Notes: generated by a model not told the origin, from the sequence alone. A stretch of DNA of 64,000 bases from an uncultured Clostridia bacterium (GCA_947631965.1 CANRNL010000012.1:1-64000), one strand, 5' to 3'; shown: positions 43,003 to 51,667, counted from the stretch's first letter. Translations and numbers: made by a program.

Positions 43003-43038
43003 GTCGCGGCGAGCCTTTTGGCTTGCCGCGACTTATTT
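43003..43038 (+). terminator. Terminator of tRNA-Trp
   Basis: A 13-base-pair GC-rich stem with one G-U pair (43003-43015 with 43020-43032) is followed by TTATTT, directly behind the tRNA. Confidence 0.75.
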
Positions 43039-43591
43039 CATAAGTCACGGCTTCGCTTTATCGGCTGCCGCTTCGAATGAACACTTGACGAGCAAGCTAT
43101 ATTGCTTGCGAATTTAGTGTGAATTGTGCCCTGTTGGGTACTTCTTCCCAAAAAGCGCAAGTCGCTTTTTGGGAGCCCTGTGAAATTTGTTTTTTAGTTT
43201 GAGTAATGGCTTGAGCCCACGGCACGCGGAGCGTGAACGTGTGAACCGCCGAAGCGCTGCCACGTCGTCGCGGACTTTGTATCGTTCGTGACGATTTTTT
43301 ATAAAAAATCGTCGGCTCACTCACGCCGTCGCTCCTCCTCTTTCCCAAAAAGCGCAAGCCGCTTTTCGGGAACCCTATAAAATACTTATAGAACGAAAAA
43401 ATATGTTCGGTGCGTCGAGGGCGCCGCACCCTACATTACCTCAAAAAGCGCAAGTCGCTTTTCGGGAATCCTATAAAATACTTATATAACGAAAAAATAT
43501 GTTCGGTGCGTCGAGGGCGCCGCACCCTACATTATCGCAACTCGTGTCTATTTAATAAGGTTACCCAGGGGCAACCTTATTGCTATATTCC
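43039..43591. repeat. Repeat-rich non-coding stretch after tRNA-Trp
   Basis: No gene is supported here. The stretch holds a reversed, slightly changed copy of part of tRNA-Trp (43211-43230), a second copy of the tRNA 3' junction word CTGCCACGTCG (43257-43267), a perfect 24-base palindrome (43290-43313), and the word AAAAAGCGCAAG repeated at 43147, 43347 and 43443. A tandem pair of 91-base units follows. It looks like a graveyard of mobile-element ends. Confidence 0.6.
43347..43533. repeat. Tandem pair of ~91-bp units (period 96)
   Basis: Copy one is 43347-43437 and copy two 43443-43533, differing at a handful of positions. Each contains AAAAAGCGCAAG, CCTATAAAATACTTATA, and the hairpin GGTGCG-TCGAGGGCGC-CGCACC. 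A related hairpin occurs alone at 45364-45385. Confidence 0.85.
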
Positions 43592-44356
43592 TCAAATTAT
43601 GGGCGGATAGTACTTACTGTACTCCCTCTCTGCGGCTCGTATTTCTCGCTCAATATGATTATGTTGAAATATAAGAGGCATAAGTTCTTTGTGAGTAAGG
43701 CGAAGTCTTTCTTTAAGGCGATCGCGGCGTTTGGTGTAAAACCTGATATGGTATTTTATGTCTTTTATATTCTCTCTCTCAGAATCCAAACTCAACCACC
43801 GCATAAATTTTGTCTTGTGGCAAAGCTCTTCTTCAAGATGATGATATTCTTCCTCGGCAATTCGGAGTTTATCTTGCAGAAAAGGTATTTGTTCGTTAAT
43901 ATCGTCTATCTCTTTTTGAATGGACTCTTCTTGACGTTTCAATTCTTCAATTTCCGGTTCAAGTTCTTCCGCCGAGTTATACGCCGGACGAAGTATTTCC
44001 TTAACGTAAAATCTCGCCCCCTGTTTCATCTCTAATATCTCGTGAGCTTTTTGTAAATGTTCTTCGACTTTCTTACGAGGATGATTTTCGTCTCCCCATA
44101 ATTCGTAGGTAGATTCCGGCAGGCGTTTATGTTCCCATATAAATCTTACAACTCTATCTCTTTTGTCCTCTTCGTAGGCAAACTCTTCTCTATGACAGGA
44201 AATCGGTTTCCCCGAAGCCTCTTTATACGCATTTAGCGCATCAAGCTCGGCTTGATCTTCCGGATAGGGACTAACATACGCTCTAGCCCTTGGTTTAGAC
44301 CGGCACGCCGATTGCATAGTTTTACCCACAAGCAGCATTAACAAAGCCCGTAACAT
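43592..44356 (-). CDS. Hypothetical coiled-coil protein
   Basis: 254 residues, not recognised. The start is weakly hydrophobic (MLRALLMLLVGKTMQ), then basic (SKPRARAY), followed by a mixed region with WEHKRLPESTYELWGDE (about 75-91) and a long charged coiled coil (about 125-250) rich in Glu, Lys and Arg. Two of the nine GATC sites of the window lie in this one gene, and its codon use looks AT-richer than the core genes. That fits recent arrival. GGGGG lies upstream of the ATG. It has no neighbour on its own transcript. Confidence 0.55.
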   Translation of the reverse strand: MLRALLMLLVGKTMQSACRSKPRARAYVSPYPEDQAELDALNAYKEASGKPISCHREEFAYEEDKRDRVVRFIWEHKRLPESTYELWGDENHPRKKVEEHLQKAHEILEMKQGARFYVKEILRPAYNSAEELEPEIEELKRQEESIQKEIDDINEQIPFLQDKLRIAEEEYHHLEEELCHKTKFMRWLSLDSERENIKDIKYHIRFYTKRRDRLKERLRLTHKELMPLIFQHNHIEREIRAAEREYSKYYPPII

Positions 44357-44539
44357 CCCTTAGCCCCCTTTAAAATTTATCCATACTTATTATTTCACAC
44401 ACTGCTAATCTTGTCAACAAAATGTTACATTACCGTTGTCGCTTTTTTAGTTTGGGCACTTCTTCGGTGCTCTCGGTGCTTCTTTCATCATCTCAAATTT
44501 CATAAAATCACTTCCTTATGCTCCGTCTGAAATTGCACG

Positions 44540-44577
44540 AAAAAAGAGCATTCACTTTGAAGTGATACGCTCTTTTT
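44540..44577 (-). terminator. Terminator of the DivIVA-like gene
   Basis: On the minus strand an imperfect stem of about 15 pairs (AAAAAGAGC...GCTCTTTTTT, with AGTGA and TCACT inside) is followed by a T-run, 25 bases past the stop. The rest of the gap 44357-44539 shows nothing. Confidence 0.7.
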
Positions 44578-44601
44578 AATTCCGTTTTGACAATCGGTCA
44601 A

Positions 44602-45144
44602 TTATTTTATTTTTATTATCGTGGGTTTTACCGCCGGTTCCCGATTTTCGTTGGAACCCGCTCCCTCGTTACTCGGTGCGGCGGGCTTTTCAAAAGGCTC
44701 GGAAGCGTTGCTTGCGAATATACCGTCGCTTAATGGCGCTGCCGCGCGGCGCTCGTCTTGAAGAGATGTCTCAATCTCTTTCAAATTCTCATTAAAGCTC
44801 TTGAGCGTTTCGGATGCCGCCGACCGAATATCGGATATACGGGTTCGTATTCTGTCGATATTCTCGGTTTCGCGGGCATAGTCGCTTCTTAGCCTCTCCC
44901 TCTTTTGCTCAGCCTCTTTCTCGCTCGTCGAAATAATTTCCTGAGCGCGTTTTTTAGCAGCCAAAATCGCCTCGGTGATAGCGTCCTTCTGCTCACGGAG
45001 TTTTGCGCACTCGTCTTTAAGAGCTTTGATTTCCGTGTTTTTTTCCTCAAGCATACGGCTTGCCGACTCGTTCATCTCCTTAATATACAGGTTAACGCTC
45101 GACTTGCTGTAACCGAAAAAACTCTTTTTAATAGGGGTATCCAT
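44602..45144 (-). CDS. DivIVA-like coiled-coil protein
   Basis: 180 residues. The N-terminus KKSFFGYSKSSVNLYIKEMN matches the DivIVA/GpsB membrane-binding pattern (F-x-GY-x-x-x-x-V-x-x-Y). A long coiled coil (about 35-135) and an unstructured Pro/Ala/Glu tail ending PTIIKIK follow. DivIVA-type proteins mark curved membrane at poles or septa. The ATG at 45144 follows GGAGG; the longer frame adds 15 residues without support. It has its own promoter and terminator. Confidence 0.7.
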   Translation of the reverse strand: MDTPIKKSFFGYSKSSVNLYIKEMNESASRMLEEKNTEIKALKDECAKLREQKDAITEAILAAKKRAQEIISTSEKEAEQKRERLRSDYARETENIDRIRTRISDIRSAASETLKSFNENLKEIETSLQDERRAAAPLSDGIFASNASEPFEKPAAPSNEGAGSNENREPAVKPTIIKIK

Positions 45145-45201
45145 ACTATAAACCTCCGCAAACCGCTCGGAAATATCACCAAGCGTCAAATTCTTAAATA
45201 T

Positions 45202-45230
45202 ATTCTACAATATTTTTAACATAAAGTCAA
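45202..45230 (-). promoter_or_regulatory. Promoter of the DivIVA-like gene
   Basis: Minus-strand TTGACT (45225-45230) and TAGAAT (45202-45207), spacer 17. Confidence 0.72.
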
Positions 45231-45301
45231 TAGGAATTGTTAAAAAAATGTAACATTCCTGTAATATTTTTGTAACATTACATTCTTTGAGAAAAGAAAG
45301 G

Positions 45302-45330
45302 TTGTAAACGGAGACGGCAAGTGTTATAAT
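45302..45330 (+). promoter_or_regulatory. Promoter of the HD-domain gene
   Basis: TTGTAA (45302-45307) and TATAAT (45325-45330), spacer 17. It lies about 200 bases upstream of the start codon, so the leader carries the hairpin elements at 45364-45500. Confidence 0.62.
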
Positions 45331-45363
45331 ATAATTTAGATATTTTCCGCACTCCGTGCGGGC

Positions 45364-45500
45364 GGGACGTCGAGGGCGCCGTCCCATACAATCCATATAG
45401 GCGTAAATTACTTTATTTTAACCGACAAAAATCCGTAGATTTTTGTCGGAGAGGAGCAACCGCGCGAAAAAGCGCAGATTTTCCGAACAGGAAAATCGGA
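45364..45500 (+). repeat. Hairpin-rich leader of the HD-domain gene
   Basis: Three inverted repeats lie in a row: GGGACG-TCGAGGGCGC-CGTCCC (45364-45385), a 12-base-pair stem around 45422-45449 (CCGACAAAAATC with GATTTTTGTCGG), and a stem near 45477-45499 (GATTTTCC with GGAAAATC). Between them is GCAACCGCGCG (45456-45466), also found at 62639-62649 next to other hairpins. None is followed by a proper U-run. Confidence 0.7.
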
Positions 45501-45538
45501 GCAAGAAGCGCGAGTTGCGACGAAGGAGATGTTTATAT

Positions 45539-46735
45539 ATGATACAAAAGGAATTGATAGAATTTATTTTTGAGTCTGCGTCCATTGAACGCTGGAACGA
45601 CCATATACGCCCGTCGCGTGGATTTTCCGAGCTTGACAAGCAGGCGCACAAGATGGTTTACGCCTACGTCTTTTCAAAGCTCGCAATCGAGCGCGGAGAG
45701 GACATTGACCTTTTAAAGGTCGCGGAGGGCGGAATTTTTGAGTTTTTGCACCGTCTGGTGCTGACCGACATCAAGCCTCCGATTTTTCACAAGCTGATGG
45801 ACGAAAAGGGAAGTCAGATAAACGGATGGGTAATAAGCTCTCTGGATAAAATGATAAGCGATTTGCCGCTCGGCTTCTCCGATAAGTTTAAGCGCTATTT
45901 TACAGATGCGGACTACTGCAAAAACGAGAAAAATATTCTCAAGGTGTCGCATTACAGCGCGACGAAATGGGAGTTTAACATTATATACGGAATGTGTCAG
46001 AGCTACTTCGGCATAGAGGACACCCGCCGCGAGATTGACGAGCAAATGAGAGACTTTGAAGGGTACAGCTACTTCAACTCTTTTATGCACAATCAAAATC
46101 TTATCAGCTTTACCAATCTTTTGGGCGAGCTTCGCTTTCAGCAAAGGTGGTCACGCTCGCCGCGCATTCCCGCGACCTCGGTTATGGGACATATGCTGCT
46201 TGTCGCGCTTATGTCGTATTTTTGTTCCTGCGAGATAAACGCGTGCGACAGGCGCATCGTCAACAACTTTTTCGCGGGTCTGTTCCACGACGTACCCGAA
46301 GTGCTGACCCGCGACATTGTTTCGCCCGTAAAATCCTCGGTGGACGGGCTTGACGAGCTTATCAAAAATATAGAAGGCGAGCAGATGAACGAAAAAATAT
46401 ACCCGTTCATACCCGACGACTGGCGCAAAGAGCTTGACTACTATACGCACGATGAGTTTGATAGCAAGATAGAAAAAAACTCCGAGGTGATAATAACCAC
46501 CTCGGAGGAGATAAGCAAAAGCTACAACTCGGACGAATACAATCCGCTCGACGGCAGGATAATACGCGGCTGCGACCACTTCGGCGCGCTTTTGGAAACC
46601 TATTTTTCCCACAGCTACGGAGTAACCTCCTCTACGCTGCGCGACGCGAACCGTGGCTTGCAGGAAAGCTACAGGGGGCGCACCATCTGCGGAATAAACT
46701 TCGGCGAGATGTTTTCACGCTTTGCGATAGAGTAG
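45539..46735 (+). CDS. HD-domain hydrolase, YfbR-like
   Basis: 398 residues. The metal-binding HD signature is FHDVPEVLTRDIVSPVK (about residue 247) in the second half, with GHMLLVALMSYF just before it supplying the first His. The N-terminal half has no recognised domain. HD_3/YfbR-type proteins are metal-dependent nucleotidases or phosphohydrolases; the substrate here is unknown. I start at the ATG at 45539, ten bases after AAGGAG. A frame running back to 45443 passes through the hairpin repeats and is not protein-like. It runs convergent with mscL, with only five bases between stops. Confidence 0.7.
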   Translation: MIQKELIEFIFESASIERWNDHIRPSRGFSELDKQAHKMVYAYVFSKLAIERGEDIDLLKVAEGGIFEFLHRLVLTDIKPPIFHKLMDEKGSQINGWVISSLDKMISDLPLGFSDKFKRYFTDADYCKNEKNILKVSHYSATKWEFNIIYGMCQSYFGIEDTRREIDEQMRDFEGYSYFNSFMHNQNLISFTNLLGELRFQQRWSRSPRIPATSVMGHMLLVALMSYFCSCEINACDRRIVNNFFAGLFHDVPEVLTRDIVSPVKSSVDGLDELIKNIEGEQMNEKIYPFIPDDWRKELDYYTHDEFDSKIEKNSEVIITTSEEISKSYNSDEYNPLDGRIIRGCDHFGALLETYFSHSYGVTSSTLRDANRGLQESYRGRTICGINFGEMFSRFAIE

Positions 46736-46740
46736 AGCGC

Positions 46741-47172
46741 CTATTCCTTTTCTTCGAGAGAGTCCGCGCTCTTTAAAGCCGGATGAGAGCCGTCTTTGAG
46801 TATATCGCGTATCTCGGCGAGAAGCTCTTCGGTCGTCGGAGCGGCAATCTCCGCCGCCGCTTCTTCCTCTTCCTTCTTTCCGCGAAGCGACGCAGCCTTC
46901 TGGATAGCCGTTACCATAGCGAAAATCGAAACGGCAATGATGAAGAAGTCGATTACCGCTTGAATAAAGTTACCGTATGTAATCACGGCTTCGCCGACGG
47001 TTACGCTGAGGCCCTGGAAGTCGATGCCGCCGCTTATAACGCCTATAAAGGGCATTATAATGTCAGTCACGAGCGACGACACGATTTTTCCGAACGCACC
47101 GCCGATTATAACGCCGACGGACATATCGATTACGTTGCCCTTAAATGCAAACTCTTTAAACTTTTTTAACAT
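46741..47172 (-). CDS. mscL: Large-conductance mechanosensitive channel
   Basis: 143 residues. The N-terminal amphipathic helix and TM1 ([30 protein letters not shown], cut here to the [20 protein letters not shown] core) and TM2 (about 68-90) are standard, followed by a charged C-terminal helix ([13 protein letters not shown]). It opens on membrane tension to release solutes under hypo-osmotic shock. The ATG at 47172 follows GGGAGTGG. It is monocistronic. Confidence 0.95.
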   Translation of the reverse strand: MLKKFKEFAFKGNVIDMSVGVIIGGAFGKIVSSLVTDIIMPFIGVISGGIDFQGLSVTVGEAVITYGNFIQAVIDFFIIAVSIFAMVTAIQKAASLRGKKEEEEAAAEIAAPTTEELLAEIRDILKDGSHPALKSADSLEEKE

Positions 47173-47210
47173 AAATACCACTCCCTTTTGAAAAATTTGT
47201 TGTTATATGT

Positions 47211-47239
47211 ATAATAACAATTTATACAGGCTTTGTCAA
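47211..47239 (-). promoter_or_regulatory. Promoter of mscL
   Basis: Minus-strand TTGACA (47234-47239) and TATTAT (47211-47216), spacer 17. Confidence 0.75.
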
Positions 47240-47291
47240 TCACGGTTTTGAGCCTTCCGCATAATATGTGTTTTATAAAGGGGGCGTTTAA

Positions 47292-47636
47292 ATGATTGTT
47301 TTGGCGGCGGTAGTCTGTGCGCTGGCGTTATACGGAACGTTTTCGATTGTAAAATGCGCGGCGGCATATTTCAAAGAGGCGGGACCCGAACACGCGCTGA
47401 GCGAAAGTCTTGTTATGTTTGTCAAAAATCAGGAGTCGGCGATTGAAGGGATGGTACGCTCTGCGGTTTGGCGCACGCTGTCCAAGAGCGGCGGACGAAC
47501 GGTGGACGACATAGTGGTGGTTGATTTGGGTTCGGATGACGAAACCCTCGAAATACTTATGAGGCTTCAGAACGAGTACGAGTTTGTATACGCCATGAAG
47601 CGAGAGCAATACATAGAAAAAATTCAGGAAATGTAG
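47292..47636 (+). CDS. Small membrane-anchored protein with a glycosyltransferase-2-like stretch
   Basis: 114 residues, not assigned. An N-terminal membrane helix (about 3-22) is followed by a soluble part with MFVKNQESAIEGMVRSAVW (about 42-60) and DDIVVVDLGSDDETLEIL (about 73-90). The latter resembles the VVDDGSxDxT segment of family 2 glycosyltransferases, but the protein is far too short to be one. Ribosome site AAAGGGGG. It is 14 bases from recD2 and probably cotranscribed. Function unknown. Confidence 0.6.
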   Translation: MIVLAAVVCALALYGTFSIVKCAAAYFKEAGPEHALSESLVMFVKNQESAIEGMVRSAVWRTLSKSGGRTVDDIVVVDLGSDDETLEILMRLQNEYEFVYAMKREQYIEKIQEM

Positions 47637-47650
47637 GATGTAGAATCAAA

Positions 47651-49879
47651 ATGGACAACAGTACCGAAAAAACAAACGAAAATTTATTAAGACTGTCGGG
47701 TACGGTGGAGGACATAATCTTTTCAAACCCCTCCAACGGCTATTCGGTATGCGAGCTTGCGGTCGGCGGAGAGCTTATAACCGTGACCGGCTTTCTGCCC
47801 GACATTACCGAGGGCGACAGTATATCGGCGTTCGGAGGGTATGTGACACATCCCGAATACGGAGAGCAGTTTAAGGCGGAATACTACGAAAAAAATCTGC
47901 CCTCCACCGAAAGCGAAATTGAAAAGTACCTCGCGTCGGGTATGCTGCCGTCCGTCGGCAAATCGACCGCGCACGCCATTGTGGAAAAGTTCGGTGAAAA
48001 CGCTTTGTCGGTTATCGAAAACGAGCCGCAGAGACTTCTTGAAATAAAGGGACTTTCCCAAAAAAAGATTGATATTATCCATAAAAAATTTTTGGAGCAG
48101 ATAGGCGTGCGGGAAGCCGTTATGTTCTTCCAAAGCCACGGCGTATCCGCGTCGGTCGCGGCGCGCGTTTTCCGCGTATTCGGCAGTGAGAGCGTGCATG
48201 TCGCGCAAAATTCCCCGTATCAGCTTATCGACACGGTGGACGGCTTCAGCTTTGAAACGGCTGACAAAATTGCACACGGACTGAACTTTGACAAAAACGA
48301 CCCGAAGCGTATTCGGGCGGGCATAAAATACACTCTGAAACGCGAGGCAAGCACGAGCGGACATACATATCTTCCGAGGTTTATGCTGATTCGCCGCGCC
48401 GCAAATATGCTGGAGTGCGAATCGGCGGCGGTGGAGGACGCAATATCCGGACTTCTTATGGACGGGGATATAGTTTTGGAAAATATGGGCGAGTATGACG
48501 CGATATACGCGGAAGAATACTACAGCGCCGAGCTTGAGGTCGCAAAGCGTCTGAGAGAGCTTTCGTCAATATACTTTGAGATAAATCAAGCCGAAACCGA
48601 CGAGCTTATAGCCGAGGCCGAAAGCGAGAGCAACATTATCCTTGCAGACTCGCAAAGGCTGGCAATCAAAAAGGCGCTTGAAAATTCCGCGCTCGTAATC
48701 ACGGGCGGACCCGGCACAGGAAAAACCACGATAGTCAATACCATAATACGCGTTATGGAGCGTCTGGGTAAAAGGGTCGCGCTCGCCGCGCCGACCGGAC
48801 GCGCCGCGAAGCGTATGACCGAGGTCTGCGGCATCGAGGCAAAGACCATCCACCGTCTGCTTGAGATTACCGCAATCGGCGATTCGAGCTTTCAGCAGTT
48901 TACGAAAAATGAGCGCAATCCGCTCAGCGCCGACGTTATAATTATCGACGAGATGAGTATGGTAGATACCTGCCTTATGTGCGGTCTTTTAAAGGCGGTA
49001 CCCGTCGGGGCGCGTCTTATTATGGTGGGGGATGCCGACCAAATCCCGTCGGTGGGTATCGGCAACGTGCTGCGTGATATAATAGACAGCGAGCTTTTGG
49101 AGTGCATACGTCTGACCGAAATTTTCAGACAGGCTCAGGAAAGTATGATAGTCGTAAACTCTCACAAAATCAATAACGGCGAATATCCCACTTTAAACGA
49201 GCGCGACAACGACTTCTTTTTCGTGCGGCGCAACGATTCTCAGAGCCTTTGCGAAACGATTACCGACCTGTGCGTTAACCGTCTGCCCAGAGCATACGGC
49301 ATAGACAGTCTTTCGCAGATACAGGTTTTAACCCCCGCCCGAAAGACCGATATAGGCGCGGCAAATCTCAACCGTCTGCTTCAAAATTCTCTCAATCCTC
49401 CGAGCGTCGAAAAGCCCGAAAAGGAGACGCGCGGCAGAGTTTATCGGCTCGGAGATAAGGTTATGCAAAACAAAAACAACTATCGGCTTGAGTGGCGCAA
49501 GACGGACGGAGAAAAAGGCACGGGAGTTTTCAACGGCGATTCGGGATTTATTACCGACATAGACCACCGAAATCAGACCGTGACCGTTATGTTTGACGAC
49601 AAAGAGGTTAAATATGACTTTTTGCAGCTTGACGATTTGGAGCTTGCCTACGCGATAACGGTACATAAAAGCCAGGGCAGCGAGTTTGACGCGGTCGTTA
49701 TGCCGATATTTGAAACGCACCGCCTGCTTATGACCCGCAATCTGCTCTATACCGCAGTCACCAGAGCGAAATCTCTCGTTGTACTTGTGGGGCGCGAGGA
49801 TATACTGCACCTTTTTGTGGACAACAACAATATTCAAAACCGCTTCAGCGGTCTTAAAAACAGATTGAGAATAGATTAA
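47651..49879 (+). CDS. recD2: RecD2-type ATP-dependent DNA helicase
   Basis: 742 residues, superfamily 1B. It has an OB-fold N-terminus (about 10-90), helix-hairpin-helix repeats (about 95-200, SVGKSTAHAIVEKFG and IKGLSQKKIDII), and a helicase core with Walker A TGGPGTGKTTIVNTIIR near 350, IIDEMSMVD near 437, GDADQIPSVGIG near 463 and the UvrD-C-like AITVHKSQGSEFDAVVMP near 670. It is the free-standing form found without RecBC and is used in DNA repair. The ribosome site is weak (AGGATG). Confidence 0.93.
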   Translation: MDNSTEKTNENLLRLSGTVEDIIFSNPSNGYSVCELAVGGELITVTGFLPDITEGDSISAFGGYVTHPEYGEQFKAEYYEKNLPSTESEIEKYLASGMLPSVGKSTAHAIVEKFGENALSVIENEPQRLLEIKGLSQKKIDIIHKKFLEQIGVREAVMFFQSHGVSASVAARVFRVFGSESVHVAQNSPYQLIDTVDGFSFETADKIAHGLNFDKNDPKRIRAGIKYTLKREASTSGHTYLPRFMLIRRAANMLECESAAVEDAISGLLMDGDIVLENMGEYDAIYAEEYYSAELEVAKRLRELSSIYFEINQAETDELIAEAESESNIILADSQRLAIKKALENSALVITGGPGTGKTTIVNTIIRVMERLGKRVALAAPTGRAAKRMTEVCGIEAKTIHRLLEITAIGDSSFQQFTKNERNPLSADVIIIDEMSMVDTCLMCGLLKAVPVGARLIMVGDADQIPSVGIGNVLRDIIDSELLECIRLTEIFRQAQESMIVVNSHKINNGEYPTLNERDNDFFFVRRNDSQSLCETITDLCVNRLPRAYGIDSLSQIQVLTPARKTDIGAANLNRLLQNSLNPPSVEKPEKETRGRVYRLGDKVMQNKNNYRLEWRKTDGEKGTGVFNGDSGFITDIDHRNQTVTVMFDDKEVKYDFLQLDDLELAYAITVHKSQGSEFDAVVMPIFETHRLLMTRNLLYTAVTRAKSLVVLVGREDILHLFVDNNNIQNRFSGLKNRLRID

Positions 49880-49892
49880 GGACAAAAAAATC

Positions 49893-49926
49893 ACGGGCAG
49901 CCGCACGACTGCCCGTATTTTTTATT
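49893..49926. terminator. Bidirectional terminator between recD2 and the DUF975 gene
   Basis: An eight-base-pair GC-rich stem (ACGGGCAG with CTGCCCGT, eight-base loop) has an A-run before it and TATTTTTTATT after it. Confidence 0.85.
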
Positions 49927-49947
49927 CGGTTTAAACATAGACAACAA

Positions 49948-50667
49948 TTATGCTTCCGCCGCTTGTACGGTTATGCCCTGAGACTTTACGGTCAGATAGA
50001 ACTGCGTGTATGTTGCCTCCATATACGGCTCCAGGAAAATCAAGCCTATACCGCAGGTGATAAAACCGAGAAGCACCCAGCCTATAAACGAAAGCTGAAG
50101 CACAAAGAAGCGCCACTTATTGCCCTTCATCATTTCGCGGCTTTGTATAAGCGCGTCGTGAGAAGAAATATCCGGATTATCCGCCAATATATACTCCACC
50201 ATAATGTACTGGTACGCCTTGATGATGCCGGGTATTATAAAGAGCAGCGACCAAAGCGAAACAAACAGGTTGCGCTTGAACATCGTCCATACCACATTCG
50301 TATAGTTTGTCTTAAAGCCGTTCCATATGTTGCCGAGCGAATTTTCGCCGTCCGCCGCTCTCAAAAAGAATTTTACCCTGCCTACCGAAAGCGGTACGAT
50401 TATGAAAATCGAGACGATAAGCGAGATAATGTATGAACGTATAATCGGACCCGTCATCTGCATCGTGATATTTTGAAATTCCTCTATCGGCATAGCTCCC
50501 TGCATAAACAATGTATAGTCTGTCATATAATCTCTGATACCTGTCACAGACAGACCCGAAAACGCCGAAGAAATAACGTTCACTATAAGAACCGCCGCAA
50601 GCGAAAGCCAGTAATTCGACTTGAGAACGCTCTTGGCTCCGGATTTTAAATTACTTCGTGTCCACAT
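49948..50667 (-). CDS. DUF975 family membrane protein
   Basis: 239 residues with about five membrane segments. The family pattern is clear: TRSNLKSGAKSVLKSNYWLS at the start, KFFLRAADGEN near 100 (the conserved F-x-R loop), LWSLLFIIPGIIKAYQYIMVEYIL near 140-163 and MMKGNKWRFFVLQLSFIGW near 185. Function unknown; common in Lactobacillales and Clostridia. The ATG at 50667 is well placed behind GGAAGGAG; a TTG at 50676 abuts that site. Confidence 0.82.
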   Translation of the reverse strand: MWTRSNLKSGAKSVLKSNYWLSLAAVLIVNVISSAFSGLSVTGIRDYMTDYTLFMQGAMPIEEFQNITMQMTGPIIRSYIISLIVSIFIIVPLSVGRVKFFLRAADGENSLGNIWNGFKTNYTNVVWTMFKRNLFVSLWSLLFIIPGIIKAYQYIMVEYILADNPDISSHDALIQSREMMKGNKWRFFVLQLSFIGWVLLGFITCGIGLIFLEPYMEATYTQFYLTVKSQGITVQAAEA

Positions 50668-50826
50668 TTTAAACAACTCCTTCCTTAAAATATATTAAAT
50701 ATCATTTTTAAACATTTTAACATATATTAACAAACAAAGTCAATACTCCGCTTTGATTTGTAACACAATTTTCACACAGCCTTTTCCTTTTCGCGGCAAA
50801 AAATGCGCCGCTGTTTTGTTTTACTG

Positions 50827-50856
50827 TTGACAATCCGCCTTAATTGGTGTTATTAT
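50827..50856 (+). promoter_or_regulatory. Promoter of tatD
   Basis: TTGACA (50827-50832) and TATTAT (50851-50856), spacer 18, about 45 bases upstream of the start. Confidence 0.65.
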
Positions 50857-50902
50857 TGCTAATGGGTTTTTATTCGACTTTATTTTTACGGGAGTGAACA
50901 CT

Positions 50903-51667
50903 ATGCTTTTTGACAGTCACGCGCATCTTGACGACGAAAGGTACGACGGCGACCGCGATGCGCTTATTCAAAAAATTCACGCCGAGGGCGTTTCAAACAT
51001 TATGAATATAGGTTCAAGCCTTAAATCGTCGCGTGCAAGTCTGGCGCTCGCCGATAAGTATGACTTTATATATGCCTCGGTCGGCGTTCATCCGAGCGAG
51101 GTCGGCGAGCTTGACGACGCGGGTATGGCGGAGCTTGAAAAAATGGCGAAGCATCCGAAAGCGCGCGCGATAGGCGAGATTGGTCTGGACTATCACTACT
51201 TTGAGGACACCGACGAAAAAATGCAGCACAAATGGCTGCGTAAGCAGCTCTCGCTCGCAAAGGAGCTTGATATGCCCGTTATAATCCACGACAGAGAGTC
51301 GCGCGGGGAGTGCATAGAGGAACTCAAAGATATGAATATTTCAAACGGGGTTATGCACTGCTTTTCGGGCAGCGCGGAAACCGCCAAAGTCCTGCTTAAA
51401 ATGGGATTTCATATTTCGTTTACCGGAGTGCTGACTTTTAAGAACGCACGCCGAGCGCTGGAGGCGCTCTCGGTAATTCCGCTCGAACGGCTGCTCATCG
51501 AGACCGACAGTCCGTATATGTCGCCCGAACCGCACCGAGGCGAGCGAAACCACAGCGGATATGTAAAATATGTGGCGCAAAAGGTCGCGGAGGTCAAAGG
51601 CATAGACTACGACGAGGTGGTCGCCGTTACCGACGCAAACGCGAAAAGGCTGTTCGGAATCAAGTAG
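50903..51667 (+). CDS. tatD: TatD-family metal-dependent hydrolase (deoxyribonuclease)
   Basis: 254 residues. Metal ligands are visible in FDSHAHLDDERYDGD (His-x-His, residues 3-17), AIGEIGLDYHY (Glu near 94), PVIIHDRES (His near 128), GVMHCFSGS (His near 153) and IETDSPYMSP (Asp near 204). TatD enzymes are 3'-5' exonucleases for DNA repair or turnover. The ATG at 50903 follows GGGAGTGA. It has its own promoter; the hydrogenase genes follow after 154 bases. Confidence 0.93.
   Translation: MLFDSHAHLDDERYDGDRDALIQKIHAEGVSNIMNIGSSLKSSRASLALADKYDFIYASVGVHPSEVGELDDAGMAELEKMAKHPKARAIGEIGLDYHYFEDTDEKMQHKWLRKQLSLAKELDMPVIIHDRESRGECIEELKDMNISNGVMHCFSGSAETAKVLLKMGFHISFTGVLTFKNARRALEALSVIPLERLLIETDSPYMSPEPHRGERNHSGYVKYVAQKVAEVKGIDYDEVVAVTDANAKRLFGIK

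Noticed and set aside
43410-43610. 66-codon frame across the 96-bp repeats
   Set aside because: It is translation of non-coding repeat units, and the repeated motif RRGRRTLHY simply reflects the DNA repeat.
45205-45396. 63-codon minus-strand frame over the single hairpin repeat
   Set aside because: It spans a hairpin repeat and two promoters, has no ribosome site and is not protein-like.
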